The notes: generated by a model not told the origin, from the letters alone. Positions 50,609 to 60,661 are shown, numbered from the stretch's first letter. The stretch: 64,000 bases of DNA from Hyphomonas sp. (GCA_020638455.1 JACKIK010000002.1:806001-870000); one strand, 5' to 3'. Made by a program: numbers and translations.

Positions 50609-51913
50609 ATGAGACTTTCTCGCCTCCTTGCCTGCGCTGCGCTTGGCTGCCTGGCTGCGCCCGCCTTCGCCGAAACCGTCTATCTCACGGCAGACCGCTT
50701 CGTAGACCCGGCCGCCGGCAAGACGATCCGCAACGCGGCCTTTGTGATCGAAGACGGAAAGGTCACAGCGAGAGGCACCAAAACGACCCTCCGCCAGCCG
50801 GACGGGGCCAACGTGATCGAATTCGGCAGCGGATCGACGCTGATGCCCGGGTTCATCGACATGCACGTCCACCTGACCGGCGACCCGACGGACGGCCCTT
50901 ACTATTCGCTGAGCCTCTCCGACGAGCGCAAGGCGCTGAAGGGCGCCAAGAATGCGCGCCTCACCCTGCTGGCCGGCTTCACCACCGTGCGCAATGTCGG
51001 GGCGGACAGCTATGGCGACGTGGCCCTTCGCGACTCGATCAATGCCGGCGAAGTGCCCGGCCCGCGCATGTACGTCTCCGGCCCGCCAGTCGGGATCATC
51101 GGGGGGCACTGTTCCGACAACAATCTCCTGCCGGAAGAATACCACTCGACAGGCGAAGGCGTGGCCACCGGTCCGTGGGAATACCGGGCGAAGGTGCGGG
51201 AGAACATCAAGTACGGTGTGGACCTCATCAAGACCTGCTCGACCGGCGGGGTCTTCTCCAAGGGCACGGCGCTCGGCGCAGCCCAGGGCACACTTGAGGA
51301 GCTGACAGCCGCGGCAGACGAAGCGCACGCCCGCGGCCTGAAGATCGCCAGCCATGCCCATGGCACGGTCGGCATCAAGAATGCGATCCTCGCCGGCATC
51401 GACACGATCGAGCACGCCTCGATTCTCGATGACGAAGCCATCCAGATGGCCAAGGATCACGATGTCTGGCTGTCGATGGACATCTACAACACCGAGTACA
51501 CGCTGGCCGAGGGCGAGAAGAACGGCGTGCTCGAAGAATCGCTCGAAAAGGAGCGCTCGATCTCAAAGATCCAGCGCGCCAGCTTCACCAAGGCCGTGAA
51601 GGCCGGCGTGAAGATGGTGTTCGGCTCGGACGCCGGCGTCTATCCGCACGGCATGAACGGCAACCAGTTCTCGCGCATGGTCCAGTTCGGCATGACGCCG
51701 ATGCAGGCGCTGCAGGCCGCCACGGTCAACGCCGCCGATGCGCTCGGCAAGGCCGGTGAAGTCGGCTGCGTCGAGGCCGGATGCCATGCGGATTTCGTCG
51801 CCGTGAAAGGCGATCCGCTTGCGGACATGGGCCTGCTTGCCGATGTCGACTTCGTCATGAAAGACGGCGCGGTCTACAAGCAGGGCGGCGCGCCCAACGG
51901 CAACGCACTCTGA
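50609..51913 (+). CDS. Exported amidohydrolase family protein
   Basis: A 434-residue protein with a signal peptide (MRLSRLLACAALGCLAAPAF). The metal site reads Gly-Phe-Ile-Asp-Met-His-Val-His-Leu near residue 87; further ligands are His in Ser-His-Ala-His-Gly, in Ile-Glu-His-Ala-Ser and Asp in Gly-Ser-Asp-Ala-Gly-Val. It belongs to the imidazolonepropionase/prolidase-like amidohydrolases that act in the periplasm on dipeptides or cyclic amides; substrate unknown. It heads a run of same-strand genes with short gaps. Confidence 0.88.
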   Translation: MRLSRLLACAALGCLAAPAFAETVYLTADRFVDPAAGKTIRNAAFVIEDGKVTARGTKTTLRQPDGANVIEFGSGSTLMPGFIDMHVHLTGDPTDGPYYSLSLSDERKALKGAKNARLTLLAGFTTVRNVGADSYGDVALRDSINAGEVPGPRMYVSGPPVGIIGGHCSDNNLLPEEYHSTGEGVATGPWEYRAKVRENIKYGVDLIKTCSTGGVFSKGTALGAAQGTLEELTAAADEAHARGLKIASHAHGTVGIKNAILAGIDTIEHASILDDEAIQMAKDHDVWLSMDIYNTEYTLAEGEKNGVLEESLEKERSISKIQRASFTKAVKAGVKMVFGSDAGVYPHGMNGNQFSRMVQFGMTPMQALQAATVNAADALGKAGEVGCVEAGCHADFVAVKGDPLADMGLLADVDFVMKDGAVYKQGGAPNGNAL

Positions 51914-51923
51914 GGCTCACCCG

Positions 51924-52853
51924 ATGGAGTTTCACGACTTCCCACCCGTCACGACCTATGCGGCGCCGTTCTTCGTGCTGTCGGTCGCCCTCGAATGGTG
52001 GGGCGTGAAATCCGGCCGCCTGCCCGGAAGCTATGAGACAAAGGACGCGTTCACATCCCTTGCAATGGGCATCGGCAATGTCGTCGTGAACACGCTGACG
52101 GCCACGATCTTTCTCTGGCTGCTGATGGTCGCCTGGCCGTATCGCGTGCTTACCCTGCCCTACACCTGGTGGAGCTTCGTCGCCTGCTTCGTGATCTATG
52201 ACTTCGTCTATTACTGGAAGCACCGCTTCGCCCACCGGGCGCGTTGGTGGTGGATGGAACATGTCACCCACCACTCGTCCGAGCACTACAATCTGACCAC
52301 CGCGCTGCGCCAGCCCTGGTTCGGTCCCTTCACCGGGCTCTACATCATCGGGCTTCCCATGGTGCTGGTCGGGTTCCACCCCTATCTGATCGGCTTCGTC
52401 GCCGGCTGGAACCTGCTCTACCAGTTCTGGATCCACACCGAAGCCATCGACAAGATGCCGAAATGGTTCGAGGCGGTGATGAACACGCCGTCCCATCACC
52501 GCGTGCACCATGCCACCAATCCGCGCTATCTCGACACCAACTACGCCGGTGTCTTCATCGTGTGGGACAAGATGTTCGGCACCTTCGTGCCGGAGCTGAA
52601 GGAAGACCCGCCTGTCTACGGCATCGTCAAACCGGTCGGCTCGTACAACCCATTTGTCGTCGCCTTCCACGAATTCTTCGCCCTGATGCGGGACTGCGCA
52701 CGCGATGGCCTCCGGCCCGACAAATGGTTCGGCCGCTTCGTCAATGCGCCGGGCTGGAGCCCTGACGGCGCGAACAACCGCTCGATCGAGCTGAAGCAGG
52801 CCTATGTCGCGGCTCATCCCGATCAGGCCGGCAGACCAGGGCTCCCCCGATGA
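51924..52853 (+). CDS. Sterol desaturase/fatty acid hydroxylase family protein
   Basis: A 309-residue membrane protein with hydroxylase His clusters: His-Arg-Phe-Ala-His, His-Val-Thr-His-His, and His-His-Arg-Val-His-His. It differs from the copy at 3258 in length and the final domain. It starts 10 nt after the amidohydrolase stop and overlaps the next gene by 4 nt. Substrate unknown. Confidence 0.87.
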   Translation: MEFHDFPPVTTYAAPFFVLSVALEWWGVKSGRLPGSYETKDAFTSLAMGIGNVVVNTLTATIFLWLLMVAWPYRVLTLPYTWWSFVACFVIYDFVYYWKHRFAHRARWWWMEHVTHHSSEHYNLTTALRQPWFGPFTGLYIIGLPMVLVGFHPYLIGFVAGWNLLYQFWIHTEAIDKMPKWFEAVMNTPSHHRVHHATNPRYLDTNYAGVFIVWDKMFGTFVPELKEDPPVYGIVKPVGSYNPFVVAFHEFFALMRDCARDGLRPDKWFGRFVNAPGWSPDGANNRSIELKQAYVAAHPDQAGRPGLPR

Positions 52854-53251
52854 CCGACACCACATCCCTCATCCGCCGCTACTACGACGCCTTCAACGCG
52901 AAGGACTGGGACGGCATGCTCGCCTGCCTCTCCGATGACATCCGCCACGATGTCAACGAAGGCGACGCCCGCGGCGGAAAGGACAAGTTCCGCGCCTTTC
53001 TCGCCCACATGGACACCTGCTACGACGAGACACTCACGGACATTGCCGTGATGGTCTCCGCCGACGGGCGCCGCGCAGCGGCCGAATTCATTGTGAACGG
53101 CGTCTACAAAACCACGGACGGCGACCTGCCCGATGCCCATGGGCAGACCTACCGCCTGCCCGCCGGCGCCTTCTTCGAGGTCGAGTCCGGCTTCATCCGC
53201 CGGGTGACGACCTACTACAATCTGAAGGAATGGATCCGGCAGGTCTCGTGA
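52850..53251 (+). CDS. SnoaL-like / ketosteroid isomerase-type protein
   Basis: A 133-residue NTF2-fold protein opening Ile-Arg-Arg-Tyr-Tyr-Asp-Ala-Phe-Asn-Ala-Lys-Asp-Trp. It has Val-Asn-Glu-Gly and a His-Asp-Val segment typical of a hydrophobic pocket. It is coupled by 4-nt overlap on both sides. Probably an isomerase or cyclase-like helper; substrate unknown. Confidence 0.8.
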   Translation: MTDTTSLIRRYYDAFNAKDWDGMLACLSDDIRHDVNEGDARGGKDKFRAFLAHMDTCYDETLTDIAVMVSADGRRAAAEFIVNGVYKTTDGDLPDAHGQTYRLPAGAFFEVESGFIRRVTTYYNLKEWIRQVS

Positions 53252-53832
53252 ACATCCGCCCGCTCTCCGGCCCGGATCTCGAGGCGGCCCTGCCCGCCCT
53301 TGCCCGCCTGCGGATCGAAGTCTTCCGCGCCTTTCCCTACCTCTATGAAGGCTCCCTCGCCTACGAAGAGACCTATTTACGCAAGTTCTCGGCGGCGCGG
53401 GACGCCCTGATCGTCGCCGCGGAAGCCGATGACGGCGCCATCGTCGGCTGCGCAACCGGCTCCGGCATGGACGACCAGCACGCGGAGTTCGCCGAGCCTC
53501 TGGAAACAGCTGGCCATGATCTGACGACGACTTTCTATTTTGGAGAATCCGTCCTACTCCCGGCCTGGCGCGGCCACGGCGTCGGGCACGCCTTTTTCGA
53601 CGCGCGGGAGGCCCACGCCATCACCCGTGGCTACCGCCGTGCCTGCTTCTGCGCCGTGGAACGGCCGGCCGACCACCCGAAGCGCCCCGCCGGCTACTCC
53701 CCGCTCGACCGCTTCTGGAATGCCCGCGGCTATCGCAAGCTGCCGGGCATCCTCGCCCATTTCGAGTGGCCGGAAGAGCCGGGCGGCCCCCAGCTTGCCC
53801 ATCCCATGGCCTACTGGATGCGCGAGTTCTGA
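53248..53832 (+). CDS. GNAT-family acetyltransferase
   Basis: A 194-residue protein with the fold start Ile-Arg-Pro-Leu-Ser-Gly-Pro-Asp-Leu and the acetyl-CoA loop reading Leu-Pro-Ala-Trp-Arg-Gly-His-Gly-Val-Gly-His-Ala. It starts with GTG at 53248, overlapping the previous stop (GTGA). Substrate unknown. Confidence 0.82.
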   Translation: MNIRPLSGPDLEAALPALARLRIEVFRAFPYLYEGSLAYEETYLRKFSAARDALIVAAEADDGAIVGCATGSGMDDQHAEFAEPLETAGHDLTTTFYFGESVLLPAWRGHGVGHAFFDAREAHAITRGYRRACFCAVERPADHPKRPAGYSPLDRFWNARGYRKLPGILAHFEWPEEPGGPQLAHPMAYWMREF

Positions 53833-53944
53833 GTCCCCTTCCGCTACGTCGCCTGTGGACGGCCCGTGCGCACATATTATGGTCACGCCCATGACCCGGC
53901 AGGCACCCGCAAGTGGCGCCGCCGCCCCCTTGAGGAGACGAGAG

Positions 53945-55492
53945 ATGCATCCCTTCCATCATGCGAAGTCGAACCCGGACAAACCGGCCTATATTATGGC
54001 CGCCTCCGGGGAGGTCGTGACCTTCCGCCAGCTCGATGACCGCTCGAACCAGATCGCCCACGCCCTGCGCGGGGCAGGCTGCAAGCCCGGCGACACAATC
54101 GCCCTTTTTGCCGAAAACTCACCCCGCTACTTCGAAATCTGCTGGGGCGCGCAGCGGGCGGGCCTCTATTACGTCTGCGTCTCCTCGCGCCTCACCGCAC
54201 CGGAAGTGCAGTACATCGTCGAAGACTCCGGCGCGAAGCTCCTCATCGCCGGCGCAAGCAAGGGAGAGGTCGCCCAACAGGTCAAGGCGATCACGGAGCT
54301 CGAGCACTATTGGTCAATTGACGGGGCGATTCCGGGCTACACACCGCTCGAAATGCTGCGCGGCGAATTCCCCCCGACCCCGATTGCTGATGAAACGGCG
54401 GGCACGGACATGCTCTACTCGTCGGGCACGACGGGCAGGCCGAAAGGCATCCGCCCACCGCTTGAGCCGAACGCGCCAATCGATGCCGATAGCGTCCTGA
54501 TGCAGGTGCTGAGGGCGCTCTCCGGCGCCGGCGAGGACAGCGTCTATATCTCGCCCGCGCCGCTCTACCATGCTGCGCCACTGCGCTACTGCATGACCTT
54601 CACGCGCTTCGGCGCCACGCTGATCATCATGGAGAAGTTCGACGCCGAATCCATGCTGGGCTACATCGAGAAGTACAAGGTCACGCACGGACAGATGGTG
54701 CCAACCATGTTCGTGAAACTCCTGAAGCTTCCGGAAGACGTTCGCCACAAGTACGACCTGTCCAGCCTGAAATGGATCGTTCACGCTGCAGCGCCGTGCC
54801 CGGTCCCGGTGAAGGAACAGATGATCGAATGGTGGGGACCGATCATTGACGAATACTATGCCGGTTCCGAAGGCAACGGCATGACCTGGGTGCGCAGCCC
54901 GGATTGGATGACCCACAAAGGCACCGTCGGCCGCGCCGTCTACGGCGAGGTCCACATCTGCGACGAGAATGGCGACGAAGTGCCCGTCGGCGAAGAAGGA
55001 CAGGTCTATTTCGGCGGCACCAATCCGCCCAACTATCACAACGCACCGGACAAGAACGCCGCGGCACTCAACCCGAAGCACCCTGACTGGTCGTCGCTCG
55101 GCGACGTCGGCAAGCTGGACGCGGACGGCTTCCTTTACCTGACAGACCGCAAGGCTTTCATGATCATCTCCGGCGGCGTGAACATATATCCCCAGGAGAC
55201 GGAAAACGTTCTGATCACCCATCCCAAGGTCGCCGATGTCGCCGTGATCGGCGTGCCGGACGAAGAGTTCGGGGAGGCAGTGAAAGCCGTCGTCCAGCCG
55301 ATGCCGGGCATTCAGCCTTCGGACGAACTGGCCGCAGAGCTGATGGAGTTCTGCCTTGCCAACCTCTCCAAGCTCAAATGCCCGAAGAGCATCGACTTCG
55401 ACCCCGAACTGCCCCGCCACCCCACCGGCAAGCTCTACAAGCGCCTCATCCGCGACCGCTACTGGGGCAAGAAAGACAGCCGGATCGTCTGA
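53945..55492 (+). CDS. Acyl-CoA synthetase (AMP-forming)
   Basis: A 515-residue ligase of the ANL superfamily. The P-loop-like motif reads Tyr-Ser-Ser-Gly-Thr-Thr-Gly-Arg-Pro-Lys-Gly near residue 158; Tyr-Ala-Gly-Ser-Glu-Gly and Leu-Thr-Asp-Arg-Lys-Ala-Phe-Met-Ile-Ile-Ser-Gly-Gly are later motifs; the final Lys is in Pro-Thr-Gly-Lys-Leu-Tyr-Lys. It activates a carboxylate to its CoA ester. A GAGGAG site precedes the ATG at 53945. Confidence 0.92.
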   Translation: MHPFHHAKSNPDKPAYIMAASGEVVTFRQLDDRSNQIAHALRGAGCKPGDTIALFAENSPRYFEICWGAQRAGLYYVCVSSRLTAPEVQYIVEDSGAKLLIAGASKGEVAQQVKAITELEHYWSIDGAIPGYTPLEMLRGEFPPTPIADETAGTDMLYSSGTTGRPKGIRPPLEPNAPIDADSVLMQVLRALSGAGEDSVYISPAPLYHAAPLRYCMTFTRFGATLIIMEKFDAESMLGYIEKYKVTHGQMVPTMFVKLLKLPEDVRHKYDLSSLKWIVHAAAPCPVPVKEQMIEWWGPIIDEYYAGSEGNGMTWVRSPDWMTHKGTVGRAVYGEVHICDENGDEVPVGEEGQVYFGGTNPPNYHNAPDKNAAALNPKHPDWSSLGDVGKLDADGFLYLTDRKAFMIISGGVNIYPQETENVLITHPKVADVAVIGVPDEEFGEAVKAVVQPMPGIQPSDELAAELMEFCLANLSKLKCPKSIDFDPELPRHPTGKLYKRLIRDRYWGKKDSRIV

Positions 55493-55493
55493 C

Positions 55494-56819
55494 ATGGTCA
55501 CGAAAACGGATTTCCCGGCCGATTTCCTTTGGGGCGCCTCGACGGCCTCCTACCAGATCGAAGGCGCCCATGACGTTGACGGACGCGCCCCGAGCATCTG
55601 GGACATGTTCAGCCACACGCCCGGCAAGACGCTGAACGGCGAAACAGGCGACATCGCCTGCGACCACTATCATCGGTATTCAGAAGATGTAGCCCTGATG
55701 AAGAAGGCGGGGCTCGGCGCCTACCGCTTCTCGATTTCATGGAGCCGTGTCATGCCGGAAGGCCGCGGCGCAGTGAACGAAGCAGGGCTCGATTTCTACG
55801 ACCGGCTCGTCGACGAATTGCTCGCAAATGGCGTGGCGCCTTGGGCCTGCCTGTATCACTGGGACCTGCCGCTCGCCCTCCACAATAGCGGCCTCGGCTG
55901 GCCCAGCCGGGACATTGTCCCCCTCTTTGCGGACTATGCAGGCCTGATGGCAAAGCGTCTCGGCGATCGCGTCGGTCACTGGGCCACCTTCAACGAGCCG
56001 GGGGTTTTCGCCTATCTCGGCTACGCCGTCGGCATCCACGCGCCCGGCATCCGGGACTACAATGCCTGGCTCGACACCATTCACAACGTGAACCTCTCCC
56101 ACGGCGCCGCCGTCCGCCGCCTGCGCGCAGACCTCCCCGCCACCGCAAGAATCGGCGCCGTTCCGAACGTCCAGCCTTCCCTGCCCGCCTCCGGCAGCGA
56201 AGCGGACAAGCGCGCCGCCGCCCTGCTGGATGCGGGCTGGAACCGCGGTTTTCCCGAGCCCGTCTATCTCGGCCGCTACGACCCCATCATGCGTGAGCAG
56301 CTGGGCGATCGCATCCGCCCGGGCGACGAGGAAGCCATCCACACGAAGCTCGACTTCTTCGGCCTCAATCACTACTCGCCCATGTACGCAAAGGCGTCCG
56401 GCGACGATTTCGGATTCCGCATGACAGACCCGCCCGAGGGCGTCGAAACGACCCTGATGGGCTGGCACGTCCTGCCCTCCGGCTTTCGCGACACGCTGGT
56501 GCACGTCTCGGAACGCTATGGCGCCCCGGTCTACGTCACGGAGAACGGCGTTGCCGACGAGGCCGGCCCCGGCCCCGACGGCAAGGTCGACGACCCGATC
56601 CGCGTCTCCTATCTCGACCGCTACCTCGGCGCGCTTGTCGAGGCACGTACAGCGGGCGCCGACGTTCGCGGCTATTTCGTCTGGTCGATGACCGACAATT
56701 TCGAATGGGCGATGGGATTCAAGCCCCGCTTCGGCATCACGCACATCGATTATGCGACCCAGAAGCGCACGCCCAAATCGTCCTATCACTGGCTCGCCGG
56801 GCTGACCGGCGCGGCCTGA
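55494..56819 (+). CDS. Beta-glucosidase, glycoside hydrolase family 1
   Basis: A 441-residue GH1 enzyme opening Phe-Leu-Trp-Gly-Ala-Ser-Thr-Ala-Ser-Tyr-Gln-Ile-Glu-Gly. The acid/base Glu168 is in Thr-Phe-Asn-Glu-Pro and the nucleophile Glu350 in Val-Thr-Glu-Asn-Gly. No signal peptide is seen, so it acts in the cytoplasm on beta-linked glycosides. It starts 2 nt after the acyl-CoA synthetase. Confidence 0.94.
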   Translation: MVTKTDFPADFLWGASTASYQIEGAHDVDGRAPSIWDMFSHTPGKTLNGETGDIACDHYHRYSEDVALMKKAGLGAYRFSISWSRVMPEGRGAVNEAGLDFYDRLVDELLANGVAPWACLYHWDLPLALHNSGLGWPSRDIVPLFADYAGLMAKRLGDRVGHWATFNEPGVFAYLGYAVGIHAPGIRDYNAWLDTIHNVNLSHGAAVRRLRADLPATARIGAVPNVQPSLPASGSEADKRAAALLDAGWNRGFPEPVYLGRYDPIMREQLGDRIRPGDEEAIHTKLDFFGLNHYSPMYAKASGDDFGFRMTDPPEGVETTLMGWHVLPSGFRDTLVHVSERYGAPVYVTENGVADEAGPGPDGKVDDPIRVSYLDRYLGALVEARTAGADVRGYFVWSMTDNFEWAMGFKPRFGITHIDYATQKRTPKSSYHWLAGLTGAA

Positions 56820-56826
56820 CACCGGC

Positions 56827-59208
56827 CTACGCGCGGCATCCCTCCGACAGGCGGGGCAGGTATTCGCCTATGTACTGGTGATCCAGGTCCGACAGCGGCT
56901 TCGCGGCGTCCGCATTCGCCCAGGCCTGCTTCGCCCGCGCCACCATTGCGCAGCGCTCGGCATCCATGCCGGCATTGCTGTAAATGTCCGCATACAGTGT
57001 GAGGCTGTAGGCATATTCCCTGGCGATCCCGGCATTTCCCGCGAAAGCCTCGTGCTCCTGGTCTGCCTCCCGCTCCAGGTCCGGGATCATCGCAGCAGCT
57101 TCGCGGCCCCGCCCGGCATAGGCCAGCGTTTTGGCGGTTTCCTCCCGGATGCCGCTCGCCGTCCGGCTAAGGCCCATGTCGTCCGGATCGCGCTTCTGCA
57201 ATTCGCCGATGATCGCGCTGGCGCGGCGCATATCGGCCAGCGCCTCATCAAACTGCTCCTGGGTGCGATACTCTGCACCCCGCTCATAGTAGATCGTCGC
57301 CAGCGCACGGTAGGGCCGCATGTCCTTCGGATTGCGGGCATACGCCGCCTCGCGCACCGCTGCCGCCGTATTCCAGTAGGGCAGCGCGCTTTCGTCACCC
57401 TGCCCCTGGTCCCGCGCCCGGATTACCGCCCGTGCCAGCTCGACATTCACCGATCCCACGAACTGCTCGACATCCGTATTGTCCGGGTAAGCCTGCTGTA
57501 GCGCCGCCGCATCTTTGGCAACGGATTTCAGCTCAGCGACCCCATCCGCCCCGCGTCCGATCCACGGCAGCGGAACCGCCGCCATCAACCGGGCCCGCAG
57601 CACATTGCGCCGGTCGTCCACCGTCGCGTCCGGCCGCGCCGCAAGCCGGGACCAGATTTCGCCGGACCGCTGCGCCAGCGCGCGCGCCTTGTCGGCATCG
57701 TCATCCGAAACATAGGCATTCGTCGCCCCCGAGAACGCAGCCGCTGCCAATTGCTCCATCACTTCGCGATTGTCCGGGTACCGCCGGTACAGGTCTTCCA
57801 GGCTCTCGATCGCATTATCCAGCATCACGGTCGCCGTCGCCCGTTCGCCAAGGTTCGGTGCCGTCGGATTGCCCAGCACGTCCGCCAGCCTCTGGTATCC
57901 GGCCGCCGTCTCCAGCGCCACTTCCATCGGCGCACGCGGATCGCTGCGCAGCGATTCCAGATAGGTCAGCGACTTGTTGGCGATCATTTCGGTCGCCTGC
58001 GTATTCCCGGTAACCTTCTGCAACTCATCATACAGGTCGAACATCATGAACTTGGCGAGTTCGCGCACCTCGCCATAGCGCTTGTCCGCGGCGAGGCGCT
58101 GGGCCTCTGCCTGCCGGTAGAGCGACGTGGTCAGCACAAGACCGCCGACCAGGCTCGCGAACACCAGCCCCGCTGCAATCACGGCACGCGGGTGGCGCTG
58201 GACATATTTGCGCGCGGCATAGCCCTGTCCGCCATTCATCGCCCGGACAGGCCGTTTCTGCAGGAAGGCCAGTACGTCACCCATCAATGCGTCGACGCTG
58301 ACATAGCGTTCGTCCGGCTCGGCCGCCGTCGCCCGCGCAATAATTGCCGTCAGTTCCGGCCCGCGCTCCACCGCCTGCGTCAGCTCATCCAGCAACCGCC
58401 CGAGCGAAAATACGTCCGACAGCACCGTGGCCCCGGCCCCGGTCAGGCGCTCCGGCGCAGCATAGCCCGGCGTGTAGCTGCGCGATTCCGTCCGGACATC
58501 TCCGGGCGTCGGCCGCGCGCCGTCATCCGGCCGCGCGATGCCAAAGTCGATCAGCTTCACGACACCGGTCTTCGTCACCAGCACGTTGCTCGGCGTAATG
58601 TCGCGATGGATCACCAGCGACTGATGCGCATGGCGCACGGCAGCGCAGACATCGTTGAACAGCCACAGCCGGTCGACCAGGTCCAGGCCGCGCGCACCGA
58701 CCCAGTCGGTGATCGGCTCGCCATCGACAAATTCCATCACGATGTAAGGCGACCCATCGTCCAGCGCCCCGCCGTCCAGCAGGCGGGCAATGTTCGGATG
58801 GTTCAGCCGTGCCAGGATCTGACGCTCGCGGTGGAACCGGTCGACCAGTTCCCCGTCGAGTGCCGCCGTGCGGATCACCTTGATCGCCACCTTGTGGTCG
58901 AAATCGCCCGTATCGCGCGCGCCCTCGAACACGGCCCCCATGCCGCCACGCCCGATCAGGTTGACGAAGCGGTACGGCCCGGCGCGTTCGGGCATCGCAT
59001 CCTCGCCCAGTGCATCGGCCGCGCCGCCCGTGCGCAGGACGCTGTCGCTGCCCTCTTCCTCCTGGTCCAGGAGGACCATGACGCGGCGCGCAAGCGTGTC
59101 GTCGCCCGCAGCTTCCTGCGAGACGAAATCCGCCCGCTCGCCGGCGGGCAGGTCCAGCGCCGCATCAACAAGCGCCAGCACCCGGCGTTCGAATTCAACT
59201 CCGGTCAT
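56827..59208 (-). CDS. Serine/threonine protein kinase with C-terminal TPR-like region
   Basis: A 793-residue protein. After an N-terminal acidic region the kinase domain spans about 78-340: Gly-Arg-Gly-Gly-Met-Gly-Ala-Val, Lys110, His-Arg-Asp (201-203) and Asp-Phe-Gly (221-223). One membrane helix follows near 365-385 (Val-Ile-Ala-Ala-Gly-Leu-Val-Phe-Ala). The rest is helical and tetratricopeptide-like, with periplasmic location likely. Hanks-type kinase of the PknB kind; signal unknown. The ATG at 59208 fits the family start; 172 nt separate it from the divergent aminotransferase. Confidence 0.88.
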   Translation of the reverse strand: MTGVEFERRVLALVDAALDLPAGERADFVSQEAAGDDTLARRVMVLLDQEEEGSDSVLRTGGAADALGEDAMPERAGPYRFVNLIGRGGMGAVFEGARDTGDFDHKVAIKVIRTAALDGELVDRFHRERQILARLNHPNIARLLDGGALDDGSPYIVMEFVDGEPITDWVGARGLDLVDRLWLFNDVCAAVRHAHQSLVIHRDITPSNVLVTKTGVVKLIDFGIARPDDGARPTPGDVRTESRSYTPGYAAPERLTGAGATVLSDVFSLGRLLDELTQAVERGPELTAIIARATAAEPDERYVSVDALMGDVLAFLQKRPVRAMNGGQGYAARKYVQRHPRAVIAAGLVFASLVGGLVLTTSLYRQAEAQRLAADKRYGEVRELAKFMMFDLYDELQKVTGNTQATEMIANKSLTYLESLRSDPRAPMEVALETAAGYQRLADVLGNPTAPNLGERATATVMLDNAIESLEDLYRRYPDNREVMEQLAAAAFSGATNAYVSDDDADKARALAQRSGEIWSRLAARPDATVDDRRNVLRARLMAAVPLPWIGRGADGVAELKSVAKDAAALQQAYPDNTDVEQFVGSVNVELARAVIRARDQGQGDESALPYWNTAAAVREAAYARNPKDMRPYRALATIYYERGAEYRTQEQFDEALADMRRASAIIGELQKRDPDDMGLSRTASGIREETAKTLAYAGRGREAAAMIPDLEREADQEHEAFAGNAGIAREYAYSLTLYADIYSNAGMDAERCAMVARAKQAWANADAAKPLSDLDHQYIGEYLPRLSEGCRA

Positions 59209-59380
59209 CGCGGTTCCTTCCGGAATCCAGCAAGCAAGGCCTGCGCCAGACTGGTTACCGGCCAACACATGCCGGCAAGTATAGGCCCGCCCAATATTCT
59301 GCCTAGCGGCGCCGCGACGACCCCGAAAAGAATCCGGGCTCGCCACTGGTCCGTATGCCGGACACGCGCTAGGCAGCGGC

Positions 59381-60526
59381 ATGACCCTGATCCCGAACCA
59401 GCGCCACCTGTTCGATATCCCGGATGATGTCGCCTATCTGAACACGGCCACCATGGGGCCAATGCCCAGATCCGCGGTCGAAGCCGGCCAGGTCGGCCTC
59501 GCGCGCAAGTTGCGGCCGTGGACAATTTCCGATGCGGACTTCTTCGCCGACACCGAACGCGTTCGCCCCCTGCTGGCGCGCCTTATTGGCGCCGGGACCG
59601 ACGGAATCGCCTTCATTCCGTCCGTCAGCTACGGCCTTGCCACGGCAGCGAAGAACCTGCCCCTCGCAAAGGGACAGGAGATCGTGGTGCTCGAGGACCA
59701 GTTTCCTTCCAATGTCTACACATGGCATGCCCACGCCGCAGCGACGGATGCCACGCTGCGCACCGTCGGCACGCGCGGCAACGAAACGCTGTCCGATGCC
59801 CTGCTCGGCGCCATCGGCCCGGACACAGGGCTTGTCGCCTGTGCGAATGTGCGCTGGACCGACGGCGCCCTGATCGACGTCGCAGCCATTGGCAGGCGTT
59901 GCCGCGAAGTCGGCGCCGCCCTCGTGCTGGACCTGACGCAGAGCTGCGGCGCGCTGCATTTCGATGTCGGAGCGGTCCAGCCGGACTTCGTCGCCGTTGC
60001 CGGCTACAAATGGCTGCTCGGCCCGTACGCAACCGGCTTCCTCTACGTTGCTCCGCAGCACAGGGAAGGTGCACCGCTGGAACAGGGCTGGATCACCCGT
60101 GCCGGCGCCTCCAATTTTGCGCGCCTGATCGACTACACCGACGCCTTCGAGCCGGGTGCCCAGCGCTTCGACATGGGCGAGCGCTCCAACTTCGCGCTCC
60201 TGCCCGCCCTTGAGGCCGCCGTGCGCCAGATCCTTGATTGGGGCGTCGCCGATATCGAGCAGACCCTCGGCGCCCGGAATGCGGCTCTGGCAGACCGGCT
60301 CGGCGCGATGGGTCTCTCCTGCCCGCCGGCTGCAGCGCGAGGACCGCACTACCTTGCTGCACTCCTGCCCTCATCCACGCCGCCCGATCTCACCACTCGC
60401 CTTAAAGGCGAGAACATCCACGTTTCGCGTCGCGGTGACCGCCTCCGCATCACCCAGCACCTGTTCACGGCCGATGCAGACATTGACCATTTCCTCGACC
60501 GCCTGAAGGCACATCTCGCCCGCTGA
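59381..60526 (+). CDS. Aminotransferase class V-fold enzyme
   Basis: A 381-residue PLP enzyme. It opens Val-Ala-Tyr-Leu-Asn-Thr-Ala-Thr-Met-Gly, and binds PLP with Asp184 (Leu-Val-Leu-Asp-Leu-Thr-Gln) and Lys210 (Ala-Gly-Tyr-Lys-Trp-Leu-Leu-Gly). It resembles NifS/kynureninase-like members of unclear substrate rather than IscS, since no active-site Cys loop is seen. It lies divergent to the kinase. Confidence 0.86.
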   Translation: MTLIPNQRHLFDIPDDVAYLNTATMGPMPRSAVEAGQVGLARKLRPWTISDADFFADTERVRPLLARLIGAGTDGIAFIPSVSYGLATAAKNLPLAKGQEIVVLEDQFPSNVYTWHAHAAATDATLRTVGTRGNETLSDALLGAIGPDTGLVACANVRWTDGALIDVAAIGRRCREVGAALVLDLTQSCGALHFDVGAVQPDFVAVAGYKWLLGPYATGFLYVAPQHREGAPLEQGWITRAGASNFARLIDYTDAFEPGAQRFDMGERSNFALLPALEAAVRQILDWGVADIEQTLGARNAALADRLGAMGLSCPPAAARGPHYLAALLPSSTPPDLTTRLKGENIHVSRRGDRLRITQHLFTADADIDHFLDRLKAHLAR

Positions 60527-60574
60527 GATCACACCACAGTCACGTACGATCACACAGGATCACACCCTGATCAC
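60527..60574. repeat. Array of four GATCAC repeats
   Basis: GATCACAC occurs at 60527-60534, 60548-60555 and 60558-60565, and GATCAC again at 60569-60574. The array starts just after the aminotransferase stop and ends about 88 nt before the MaoC gene. It may be an operator array or a simple tract. Confidence 0.5.
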
Positions 60575-60661
60575 GGTGACGCACCGATTTCCCCGCCGTC
60601 AGCCTTGCCCAGGCCGCACGGCCACGCCAAAAACAGGCACCAGAACATACAGGAGGACCCG

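Noticed and set aside
57751..59427. 558-codon open frame on the + strand opposite the kinase
   Set aside because: Arg/His-rich product with no motif, lying antisense to a kinase with all catalytic residues.
60527..60574. CRISPR-like repeat array
   Set aside because: Repeats are 6-8 nt with 2 to 13-nt gaps, too short for CRISPR, and no cas genes are near.
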